NCBI GenBank assembly: GCA_903866485.1
Contig: CAIPNT010000072.1
Span: 1 to 6,972 of the forward strand
Reading direction: 5' to 3'
DNA from: an uncultured Micrococcales bacterium
Lineage (GTDB): Bacteria > Actinomycetota > Actinomycetes > Actinomycetales > Microbacteriaceae
Length of the DNA: 6,972 nt
Shown here: positions 1 through 6,462 of the stretch, piece by piece
How the letters are laid out: each line of letters opens with the position of its first letter
Numbering within the stretch: position 1 is the stretch's first letter
Translations under genes and position numbers: made by a program
The notes under the pieces: generated by a model
Seen by the model: only the letters and a program-made list of their open reading frames with translations
What the model was told of the DNA's origin: nothing
Database searches by the model: none

Positions 1-1209
1 ACCACCATGGCCTTCGTGCGCCTGCTGAAAGATCTGTTGAAGTCGCCAGAATTTGGTGAGCGCATCGTTCCGATTATCCCGGACGAGGCTCGCACCTTCG
101 GTATGGACGCCTTCTTCCCGACCGCCAAGATCTATAACCCTGCCGGTCAGCACTACATCTCAGTTGACCGCGAATTGCTGCTCAACTACAAAGAGAGCGC
201 TTCTGGTCAGATTTTGCACACCGGCATCAACGAGGCCGGTTCGGTTGCTGGCTTTACCGCGGTGGCAACTAGCTATGCCACTCAGGGGCAGGCAATGATC
301 CCGTTCTATGTCTTTTATTCGATGTTTGGTTTCCAGCGCACCGCCGACTCGGTCTGGGCGGCAACCGACCAGTTGTCTCGTGGATTTATGATTGGTGCAA
401 CCGCTGGTCGAACCACGCTTACCGGTGAGGGTCTGCAGCACGCCGATGGTCACTCGCCACTTTTGGCATCAACCAACACTGGAGTGATTTCATACGATCC
501 AGCATTCGGATACGAGATTGGTCACATCATCCGTGGCGGAATCGACCGCATGTATGGCGCAAACCACCCTGACCCGAACGTCATCTATTACATCACCGTC
601 TATAACGAGCCTTACGTTCAACCAGCAGAGCCAGAAAACGTTGACGTTGACGGCATCTTGCGCGGCATTCACAAGGTGAGCACGAACGAGTTCAATGGTC
701 ACAAGGCGCAGATTCTTGCCTCTGGTGTGGCTGTTCCTTGGGCTTACGAGGCTCAGCAGATGTTGCAAAACGACTGGGGAGTTTCGGCAGACATCTGGTC
801 GGTAACCTCGTGGACAGAGTTGCGTCGTGATGGTTTGGCTCGTGATGAGCGTCAGTTCTTGAACCCTAACGAGCAGGTTGCTCCGGCCTACATCACCAGC
901 AAACTTGAAGGTTCAGCAGGTCCAGTATTGGCGGTTAGCGACTACATGCATGCCGTTCAAGACCAGATTCGACCATGGGTCAAGGGCGACTTTGCCACCC
1001 TTGGTGCCGACGGTTTCGGCTTCTCAGACACGCGTGCGGCAGCCCGTCGATTCTTCAAGATAGACGGTCCTTCAATCGCAGTTCGTGTTCTTGAGCAGCT
1101 AGTAGCTCGCGGTGAAATCGATGCCTCGATTCCTCAGCAGGCCATCGATCGCTATCGCTTGCACGACGTAACCGCGGGAACCTCTGGAAACGCCGGTGGC
1201 GAAGCCTAA
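1..1209 (+). CDS. aceE: Pyruvate dehydrogenase E1 component, homodimeric AceE type (partial, 5' end missing)
   Basis: This is the thiamine-diphosphate-dependent E1 subunit of the cytosolic pyruvate dehydrogenase complex. It decarboxylates pyruvate and passes the acetyl group to the lipoyl arm of E2, feeding acetyl-CoA to central metabolism and to the fatty acid genes downstream. The frame is open from base 1. The ATG at 7 is internal, because TTMAFVR matches an interior segment of E. coli AceE (887 residues), so roughly the last 400 residues are present. Visible segments in order are [25 protein letters not shown] (its Glu, codon 232-234, corresponds to catalytic Glu571 of E. coli), [12 protein letters not shown] (ThDP site), [16 protein letters not shown] (first His, codon 439-441, corresponds to His640), then [10 protein letters not shown] and YNEPYVQP. 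The C-terminal domain runs to a normal end ([15 protein letters not shown]) followed by a short Gly/Ala-rich tail. It overlaps the next gene by 14 bp. Identification is very secure. Confidence 0.97.
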   Translation, partial: TTMAFVRLLKDLLKSPEFGERIVPIIPDEARTFGMDAFFPTAKIYNPAGQHYISVDRELLLNYKESASGQILHTGINEAGSVAGFTAVATSYATQGQAMIPFYVFYSMFGFQRTADSVWAATDQLSRGFMIGATAGRTTLTGEGLQHADGHSPLLASTNTGVISYDPAFGYEIGHIIRGGIDRMYGANHPDPNVIYYITVYNEPYVQPAEPENVDVDGILRGIHKVSTNEFNGHKAQILASGVAVPWAYEAQQMLQNDWGVSADIWSVTSWTELRRDGLARDERQFLNPNEQVAPAYITSKLEGSAGPVLAVSDYMHAVQDQIRPWVKGDFATLGADGFGFSDTRAAARRFFKIDGPSIAVRVLEQLVARGEIDASIPQQAIDRYRLHDVTAGTSGNAGGEA

Positions 1210-2374
1210 TACCGCCACTCTCGATTGGCTTAAATCGATACAAGGAGACCTGGCCACCACCACGCTGAATAATCTGGATGGCCTCTTACCTTGGTATCGA
1301 GACATGCCTGCTTCGCGACGCTCGGCCGTTGGATTAGTGGCGCAAGCCGGTATTTCATCCTTCGTGGCGTGGTACAACGACCCCAAATCACAACCCTGGG
1401 TCGCCGCTGACGTCTTCAGCACCGCTCCCCGCGAACTGTTGCGCTCTATTTCATTGCAAGAAACACTGCAGTTAATTCGCGTGGTGGTTCAGGTGGTTGA
1501 AGATCGCGTGGTTGAACACGACGAAACTCTGCGCGAGGCAGTCTTGCTCTATTCGAGAGAGATTGCTTTTTCAGCCGCTGATGTTTATGCCAAGGCCGCC
1601 GAGGCGCGGGGGCTTTGGGATGCCCGCTTAGAGGCGCTGGTTGTCGATTCAATACTCAGTGGCGAGAATGAAGAAGAGCTGGCCTCTCGTATCGCGGCTC
1701 TTGGTTGGCGAGCACGCGGTTCGGTAGCCGTTCTGGTCGGCAACACGAAAGAAGAAGTAGATCAAGAATCTTTGCGCAGAGCCGTTCGCAGACACAACGC
1801 CGACATCCTCATCGGAGTGCACGGCAATCGACTCATAGCGGTTCTCGGTCACCTATCCTCTACAGCCAGTGAATCCGGTTCAACTGAAAACAATTTCTTG
1901 AAGCTTGCCCGTCAACTTGACGATCATTTCGGAGTTGGCGCGCTCGTGCTCGGCCCAGAAGTGGCAAGCGTGACCGAGGCGCACCGGTCAGCGAAGGCGG
2001 CTCTGGCGGCGTTTGCCGTGGTCAAGGCCTGGTCAAAAGCACCTCGCCCAATCGCTGCCGATGACTTGCTCGCAGAACGAGCTCTTGCCGGTGACATGCT
2101 TGCCAAGACAACATTGATTCATCGCATTTATAGGCCACTTGCCGCCGCCTCTTCAGAACTGCTCGAGACCCTGGCCTGCTATCTAGAAACGGGTCGTTCT
2201 CTTGAGGCAACGGCCCGAGAACTATTTGTGCACCCAAACACGGTTCGATACCGCCTCAAGCGAATTAGCGAAATTATCGGCTGGGATGCCACTGGCCCCC
2301 GCGAGGCGTTCATCCTTCAGGTGGCTATGGTTCTAGGCTCTATGAGTGAAACAGATTCAAGAAAGCGCAGGTAG
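1196..2374 (+). CDS. fasR: PucR/CdaR-family transcriptional regulator, FasR-like activator of the fab operon
   Basis: This 392-residue DNA-binding regulator resembles the PucR-type FasR encoded just upstream of fabD in Streptomyces, which activates fabDHPF transcription; it is unrelated to the TetR-type FasR of mycobacteria. A helical N-terminal region (about 1-150) contains [23 protein letters not shown] and [11 protein letters not shown] divergent GGDEF-like middle region follows (about 170-280). The C-terminal PucR helix-turn-helix is [20 protein letters not shown] (335-354), followed by [10 protein letters not shown], with HPNTVRYRL as the family signature. The start is GTG at 1196: an in-frame stop at 1169-1171 excludes longer forms, and the next ATG (1304) would cut into the conserved N-terminus. 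A weak ribosome-binding site (TGGAAA, 1185-1190) lies inside aceE. The 14-bp overlap with aceE suggests translational coupling. No effector-binding site can be named from sequence. The family call is secure; the FasR role is inferred from context and from recalled similarity. Confidence 0.9.
   Translation: MAKPNTATLDWLKSIQGDLATTTLNNLDGLLPWYRDMPASRRSAVGLVAQAGISSFVAWYNDPKSQPWVAADVFSTAPRELLRSISLQETLQLIRVVVQVVEDRVVEHDETLREAVLLYSREIAFSAADVYAKAAEARGLWDARLEALVVDSILSGENEEELASRIAALGWRARGSVAVLVGNTKEEVDQESLRRAVRRHNADILIGVHGNRLIAVLGHLSSTASESGSTENNFLKLARQLDDHFGVGALVLGPEVASVTEAHRSAKAALAAFAVVKAWSKAPRPIAADDLLAERALAGDMLAKTTLIHRIYRPLAAASSELLETLACYLETGRSLEATARELFVHPNTVRYRLKRISEIIGWDATGPREAFILQVAMVLGSMSETDSRKRR
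1221..1238. repeat. Short perfect inverted repeat in the fasR 5' coding region
   Basis: TCGATT (1221-1226) and AATCGA (1233-1238) are perfect reverse complements separated by the six bases GGCTTA. The pair lies within codons 9-15 of the regulator gene, 12 bp past the aceE stop. It is followed four bases later by AAGGAG (1242-1247), a Shine-Dalgarno-like string with no usable start codon at a proper distance. It could be a small operator half-site pair or an mRNA hairpin near the start of fasR. A 6-bp arm is short enough to occur by chance in a window of this size, so no function is claimed. Confidence 0.3.
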
Positions 2375-2382
2375 TTTCTAGC

Positions 2383-3309
2383 ATGATCGTGATTGTTTGC
2401 CCGGGTCAGGGTTCTCAAACTCCAGGCTTCCTATCGCCTTGGCTTGAACTTTCTGCATTCAAAGACTCAATAGAGGCAATGCAGGCAGCCAGCGGCATCG
2501 ACCTCATCGCGCACGGAAGCATCAGCGACGCTGAAACCATCCGTGACACGGCGGTAGCCCAGCCGCTCATCGTTTCAGCCGGTGTCGCCACCCTGGCTAC
2601 CCTATTCAATCTGGATGGCAAAATAGGCTCAAAGGTAACTGGAATTGCCGGCCACTCGGTTGGTGAAATCACCGCGGCCGTGGGCGCGGGATTGTTCAGC
2701 GCCGAGCAGGGCATCAAGTTTGTTCGTGAACGTGGCAATGCCATGGCACAGGCGGCCGCTTTAGAACCAACCAGCATGGCCGCAGTTATCGGTGGCGACC
2801 AAGCCCTGATCGAGGCTCGACTAACCGAACTTGGCCTGGAACCGGCCAACTACAACGGTGGTGGTCAGATTGTTGCCGCCGGCTCGGCCGGTGCCATTGC
2901 TGAGCTGCAGGCAAGCGGAATCGAAGGCAGCCGAGTCATCCCATTGCAGGTAGCCGGCGCCTTCCACACTCGCTACATGGCTCCCGCGGTTTCTGCCCTA
3001 GAAAGCTATGCAACCTCAGTTAGAGTCGAAAACCCGGTTGGCAAACTTTGGACCAACGCGGGCGGCGTCGAAATCTCCGACGGCCAGCAGTTCTTGAACC
3101 TTCTGGTCAACCAGGTCAAAAGTCCGGTTCGCTGGGACCTCTGCATGCAGTCGATGGTTTCGGCAGGAGTCACTGCGCTAATCGAGGTCGCACCGGCCGG
3201 AACCTTAGTGGGCCTCGCCAAGCGCTCAATGCCTGGCGTCGAAACCCTCGCCGTGAAAACCCCAGAAAACCTCGAAGCTGCTCTGAAACTCATTGAAAAC
3301 CACGCTTAG
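2383..3309 (+). CDS. fabD: Malonyl-CoA:ACP transacylase (FabD)
   Basis: This cytosolic enzyme transfers malonyl from malonyl-CoA to the phosphopantetheine of AcpP, supplying extender units to FabH and FabF. At 308 residues it matches the usual FabD length (E. coli 309). The N-terminal PGQGSQ is at 7-12. The nucleophile elbow GHSVGE spans 90-95 with catalytic Ser92. Arg117 (FVRERG) is the residue expected to bind the malonyl carboxylate. NYNGGGQIVAAG lies at 157-168, and the catalytic His is His195 in GAFHTRYM. The ATG at 2383 puts GQGSQ at its normal distance from the N-terminus; only a weak ribosome-binding site precedes it (GCAGG, 2367-2371). It starts 8 bp after the regulator and ends 11 bp before fabH, consistent with one transcript. 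All key residues are present and nothing looks degenerate. Confidence 0.97.
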   Translation: MIVIVCPGQGSQTPGFLSPWLELSAFKDSIEAMQAASGIDLIAHGSISDAETIRDTAVAQPLIVSAGVATLATLFNLDGKIGSKVTGIAGHSVGEITAAVGAGLFSAEQGIKFVRERGNAMAQAAALEPTSMAAVIGGDQALIEARLTELGLEPANYNGGGQIVAAGSAGAIAELQASGIEGSRVIPLQVAGAFHTRYMAPAVSALESYATSVRVENPVGKLWTNAGGVEISDGQQFLNLLVNQVKSPVRWDLCMQSMVSAGVTALIEVAPAGTLVGLAKRSMPGVETLAVKTPENLEAALKLIENHA

Positions 3310-3320
3310 ATAGAGACACC

Positions 3321-4325
3321 ATGACGCAACCAACCCTGAAGCAGTACGAGCCAGTCAAGTTTTCGAGAATTTATTCTCTCGGTGCAGCCCGCGGAGACCT
3401 AGTGGTGACCAACGATGACATCGCAGGCCCAATCGATTCGAGTGACGAATGGATTCGCCAGCGCACCGGCATCGTGACCCGCCGTCGCGCCTCGGCCGAC
3501 CGCAGCTTGATGGACATGGCCGTTGAAGCATCTTTGGAAGCAATCAAGGGCGCAGGCATCGAGCCGAGTGAAATCGGCGCCGTATTGTTTAGCACCATCA
3601 CTCACCCACACCAGACTCCATCGGCGGCGGCGCTGCTGGCCGACAAGATCGGAGCAAACCCAGCACCAGCGTTTGACATATCGGCAGCTTGCGCGGGTTA
3701 TTGCTATGGAATTGCACAGGCCGACGCACTTGTTCGCTCTGGAATGGCCAAGTTTGTGCTCGTGGTTGGTGGCGAAAAGCTATCTGACTTCATCGATCCG
3801 ACCGATCGCACCATCTCATTCTTGCTTGGCGACGGCGCGGGTGCGGCTATCGTTGGCCCATCTGATACCCCCGGCATCAGCCCTACCGTTTGGGGCTCGG
3901 ACGGCTCACATTGGTCTGCAGTTGGCATGACCGCTTCGCTGCTAGAGCTGCGTGACGGCACCGCAACCTGGCCAACCCTGAGACAAGAGGGTCTCACGGT
4001 CTTCAAGTGGGCTGTATGGGAGATGGTCAAGGTTGCCAAGCAGGCTCTAGAGGTTGCTGGCATCACGGCCGATGATCTGAGCGCACTCGTGACACACCAG
4101 GCAAACATTCGCATCATCGACGAACTAGCCAAGCAGCTCGCCGTACCAGAGCACGTTGTAATTGCACGCGATATCGTGGTCACCGGAAACACCTCGGCCG
4201 CCAGCATCCCACTGGCAATGCACCAGTTGCTAAAGGACGGCGACATCAAGTCGGGTGGACTCGCACTCGAAATTGGTTTCGGCGCGGGCCTCGCCTTCGG
4301 GGCTCAAGTAGTGGTCCTGCCGTAA
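3321..4325 (+). CDS. fabH: 3-oxoacyl-ACP synthase III (FabH, KAS III)
   Basis: This enzyme starts fatty acid synthesis by condensing an acyl-CoA primer with malonyl-ACP. The 334-residue protein is a complete thiolase-fold KAS III. The catalytic triad is Cys124 (SAACAGYCYG), His259 (VTHQANIRI) and Asn290 (VTGNTSAAS). QANIR (260-264) is the characteristic KAS III element at the ACP/CoA entrance. SSDEWIRQRTGI (40-51) is the conserved N-terminal segment, and GDGAGAAIV (170-178) and the C-terminal GFGAGLAFGAQV complete the fold. Where E. coli FabH has Phe87 in THAFPSAA, this protein reads HQTPSAA, placing Thr99 at that position. Mycobacterial FabH also carries Thr there, so the primer pocket may accept branched or longer acyl-CoAs. 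The ATG at 3321 follows a weak TAGAGA box (3311-3316). A 39-bp gap follows, the largest in the window. Confidence 0.97.
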   Translation: MTQPTLKQYEPVKFSRIYSLGAARGDLVVTNDDIAGPIDSSDEWIRQRTGIVTRRRASADRSLMDMAVEASLEAIKGAGIEPSEIGAVLFSTITHPHQTPSAAALLADKIGANPAPAFDISAACAGYCYGIAQADALVRSGMAKFVLVVGGEKLSDFIDPTDRTISFLLGDGAGAAIVGPSDTPGISPTVWGSDGSHWSAVGMTASLLELRDGTATWPTLRQEGLTVFKWAVWEMVKVAKQALEVAGITADDLSALVTHQANIRIIDELAKQLAVPEHVVIARDIVVTGNTSAASIPLAMHQLLKDGDIKSGGLALEIGFGAGLAFGAQVVVLP

Positions 4326-4350
4326 ACTTATAAGCGGTCAAATAACCAAC

Positions 4351-4357
4351 AAAGGAG
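4351..4357 (+). promoter_or_regulatory. Strong Shine-Dalgarno for acpP
   Basis: AAAGGAG lies seven bases before the acpP ATG, close to an ideal match to the 16S rRNA 3' end and ideally spaced. It is by far the best ribosome-binding site in the window; the other genes have weak or no recognisable ones. It fixes the acpP start and fits the need for acyl carrier protein in large excess over the enzymes it serves. Confidence 0.85.
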
Positions 4358-4364
4358 ATAAACC

Positions 4365-4613
4365 ATGGCACTTTCGCAGAGCGAAGTACTAGCAGGACTT
4401 GCTGAGATCGTGAACGACGAGACTGGCATTGCAACCGAGGCTGTTCAGCTAGACAAGTCATTCACCGACGACCTCGACATTGACTCAATCTCAATGATGA
4501 CCATCGTTGTTAACGCCGAGGACAAGTTCGGCGTAAAGATTCCAGATGAAGAAGTTAAGAACCTAATCACCGTTGGTGACGCCGTTAACTTCATCACCGC
4601 CGCACAGGGTTAA
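4365..4613 (+). CDS. acpP: Acyl carrier protein (AcpP)
   Basis: This small acidic cytosolic protein carries the growing acyl chain on a 4'-phosphopantetheine arm and is the shared substrate of FabD, FabH and FabF. It has 82 residues, a normal ACP length. The modification site is Ser41 in DLDIDSISMMTI; Ile follows the Ser where most bacterial ACPs have Leu, an actinobacterial-type variant. Helix II continues as VVNAEDKFGVKIPDEEV, and helix IV covers VGDAVNFI. The start is an ATG with a strong Shine-Dalgarno seven bases upstream. The 39-bp leader is AT-rich compared with the genes and contains the 8-bp palindrome CTTATAAG (4327-4334), which includes a TATAAG box that could be a -10 element without an obvious -35. 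acpP may therefore have extra transcription as well as stronger translation. fabF begins six bases after its stop. Confidence 0.97.
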   Translation: MALSQSEVLAGLAEIVNDETGIATEAVQLDKSFTDDLDIDSISMMTIVVNAEDKFGVKIPDEEVKNLITVGDAVNFITAAQG

Positions 4614-4619
4614 TCAACC

Positions 4620-5858
4620 TTGTCTGGCAAAATCGTTGTCACCGGAGTAGGCGCTACCACGCCTCTCGGTGGCGACGTGCAATCAACGTGGCGAGCACTG
4701 CTAGCCGGCGAGTCGGGCATTTCTACCCTTGAGCAAGAGTGGGTTGCTCGCTATGAGCTTCCGGTCACCTTCGCGGGCCAGGCTAAGGTTGCCGCCTCAA
4801 CTGTGCTGACACCCCAAGAGGCCAAGCGTCTTGACCCGTCAAGCCAGTTTGCTCTCATCGCAGCTCGCGAGGCTTGGGCCGATGCCGGCAGCCCCGAGGT
4901 TGCCCCAGAGCGTCTTGCCGTCGAATATGCGACTGGTATTGGTGGCGTATGGACGCTGCTCGACGCATTCGAAACTTTGAAAGAGCGCGGCCCACGCCGC
5001 GTGCTTCCGATGACCGTTCCAATGCTGATGCCTAACGGCCCGGCAGCGGCAATCGGCATGGATATTGCTGCTCGCGGTGGAGTTCGCACCGCAGTTTCGG
5101 CCTGTGCATCAAGCACCGAGGCCGTTGCCAACGCCATTACCCGCCTGCAGTCTGGTGACATCGACATCGTTGTTGCCGGTGGCTGTGAAGCAGGCATTCA
5201 TCCGCTGCCGATTGCAGCATTTGCAGCCATGCACGCACTTTCTCGCAACAACGACAATCCGGCTGCGGCATCACGACCTTATGACATCGCCCGAGACGGC
5301 TTCGTCATGGGTGAAGGCGCGGGCGCACTTGTTCTAGAAACCGAAGAGCACGCTTTGGCTCGTGGAGCCAAGATTTATGCAGAGCTAGTTGGTGGGTCAG
5401 TGACCTCCGACGCACACCACATCACCGCTCCAGACCCAGAAGGAACCGGAGCAGCTCGCGCCGTGATTGCGGCTCTGAAACAGGCCAACGCCAAGATCGA
5501 AGATGTAGTTCACATCAACGCCCACGCGACCAGCACACCGGTCGGCGACATTGCCGAGTACACCGCACTGCGTCGCGTGTTCGGTGACCACCTTGACAAC
5601 ATTGCAATCTCTGCAACCAAATCTTCGACTGGTCACCTTCTAGGTGGAGCTGGTGCAATCGAGGCTATCTTCACGGTCTTGGCTTTGAAGGAGCGCATCG
5701 CTCCCCCAACCATTAACCTGGACAGCCAAGACCCGGAGATTCCTCTCGATGTGGTGACCTCTCCTCGCAAGTTGCCAGACGGGCCAATCCTGGCGATCAG
5801 CAACTCGTTCGGTTTCGGTGGTCACAACGCCGTTATCGCCTTCCGCAGCTATAACTAG
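4620..5858 (+). CDS. fabF: 3-oxoacyl-ACP synthase II (FabF, KAS II)
   Basis: This enzyme condenses malonyl-ACP with acyl-ACP in each elongation round of type II fatty acid synthesis. The 412 residues compare with 413 in E. coli. It begins KIVVTGVGATTPLG. The Cys-His-His triad is Cys162 (SACASSTEA), His302 (NAHATSTPVGD) and His339 (STGHLLGGAGAIEA), with Lys334 in SATKSSTGH. The glycine-rich ISNSFGFGGHN (393-403) contains the expected gating Phe399. PYDIARDGFVMGEGAGALVLE (220-240) is typical of the family. The start must be TTG at 4620: the acpP stop is in the same frame, and only TCA and ACC lie between, while the next ATG is deep in the protein. A weak AGGGTT (4606-4611) precedes it, so translation probably depends on coupling to acpP. 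tdk follows after three bases. Confidence 0.96.
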   Translation: MSGKIVVTGVGATTPLGGDVQSTWRALLAGESGISTLEQEWVARYELPVTFAGQAKVAASTVLTPQEAKRLDPSSQFALIAAREAWADAGSPEVAPERLAVEYATGIGGVWTLLDAFETLKERGPRRVLPMTVPMLMPNGPAAAIGMDIAARGGVRTAVSACASSTEAVANAITRLQSGDIDIVVAGGCEAGIHPLPIAAFAAMHALSRNNDNPAAASRPYDIARDGFVMGEGAGALVLETEEHALARGAKIYAELVGGSVTSDAHHITAPDPEGTGAARAVIAALKQANAKIEDVVHINAHATSTPVGDIAEYTALRRVFGDHLDNIAISATKSSTGHLLGGAGAIEAIFTVLALKERIAPPTINLDSQDPEIPLDVVTSPRKLPDGPILAISNSFGFGGHNAVIAFRSYN

Positions 5859-5861
5859 ACC

Positions 5862-6461
5862 TTGAGCAAGCTGTACTTTCGCCACGGTGCGATGAACTCC
5901 GGCAAGAGTACGGCTCTGCTTCAGGCGGCTCACAACTATGAAGAGCGCGGGCAAGTGGTTTTGCTTGCAAAACCGTCGCTAGATACCAAGGGTGCAACCT
6001 CGATTGCAAGCCGACTTGGAGTCACTCGCGAGGTAGATTTTCTGATTACCCCCGAGCTAAATCTCCGCACCAAGTTTGAGGCTGAGTGCAAACGAGTAAT
6101 GCACGATAGTGGCCGCCCGGTTGCCTGCCTTTTAATCGACGAGGCGCAATTTTTGACTCGCGAGCAGGTAGATCAGGCGCTTGAAATTGCCGTGCTCGAT
6201 GACATCCCGGTTCTTAGTTATGGCATTAGAACCGATTTTTTGACCCACGGATTTCCGGGAAGCCTTCGCCTTCTAGAGATAGCCCACTCTCTTGAAGAGC
6301 TGAAGACTATTTGCCGCTGCGGTCGAAAGGCAATGTTCAACGCTCGCAAAATTGATAGTCAGTTTGTTTTCGATGGTGAACAGGTAGCCATCGACGGCGA
6401 AAAGGTTAGCTACGAATCGCTCTGTCCACACTGCTATTTTGACGAGAAAAACATCAAATAG
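5862..6461 (+). CDS. tdk: Thymidine kinase, type II (Tdk)
   Basis: This enzyme phosphorylates thymidine to dTMP with ATP in nucleoside salvage. It has 199 residues, a normal length for the bacterial type II (TK1-like) family. The P-loop is GAMNSGKST (9-17). The Walker B and catalytic-base segment is LLIDEAQFL, with Asp93 and catalytic Glu94, followed by SYGIRTDF (119-126). Four Cys in the C-terminal lasso domain can bind structural zinc: Cys151 and Cys153 (ICRCGRKA) and Cys188 and Cys191 (LCPHC). The start must be TTG at 5862, because the fabF stop is in the same frame, only one codon (ACC) intervenes, and the next ATG is inside the P-loop. No Shine-Dalgarno is visible, so translational coupling to fabF is likely. 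Its place at the end of a fab operon is unexpected for a salvage enzyme, but the protein itself looks intact. Confidence 0.95.
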   Translation: MSKLYFRHGAMNSGKSTALLQAAHNYEERGQVVLLAKPSLDTKGATSIASRLGVTREVDFLITPELNLRTKFEAECKRVMHDSGRPVACLLIDEAQFLTREQVDQALEIAVLDDIPVLSYGIRTDFLTHGFPGSLRLLEIAHSLEELKTICRCGRKAMFNARKIDSQFVFDGEQVAIDGEKVSYESLCPHCYFDEKNIK

Positions 6462-6462
6462 C

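Noticed and set aside
7..9. ATG at 7 as the start of aceE, implying a short stand-alone protein
   Set aside because: TTMAFVR aligns with the interior of E. coli AceE and the frame is open to base 1, so the gene is cut by the window edge, not split.
2415..2849. Antisense open frame of 144 codons opposite fabD
   Set aside because: Shadow of the conserved FabD frame; low-complexity translation with no motif.
3704..4249. Antisense open frame of 181 codons opposite fabH
   Set aside because: It lies wholly opposite a conserved, complete fabH, has a Ser/Ala/Thr-rich translation typical of reverse-strand shadows in GC-rich genes, and shows no recognisable domain.
4336..4347. GGT...ACC stem in the fabH-acpP gap as a terminator
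   Set aside because: Only three pairs can form and no T-run follows; the next feature is the acpP Shine-Dalgarno.
4751..5197. Antisense open frame of 148 codons opposite fabF
   Set aside because: Shadow of fabF with Ala/Ser-rich composition and no independent start signal.
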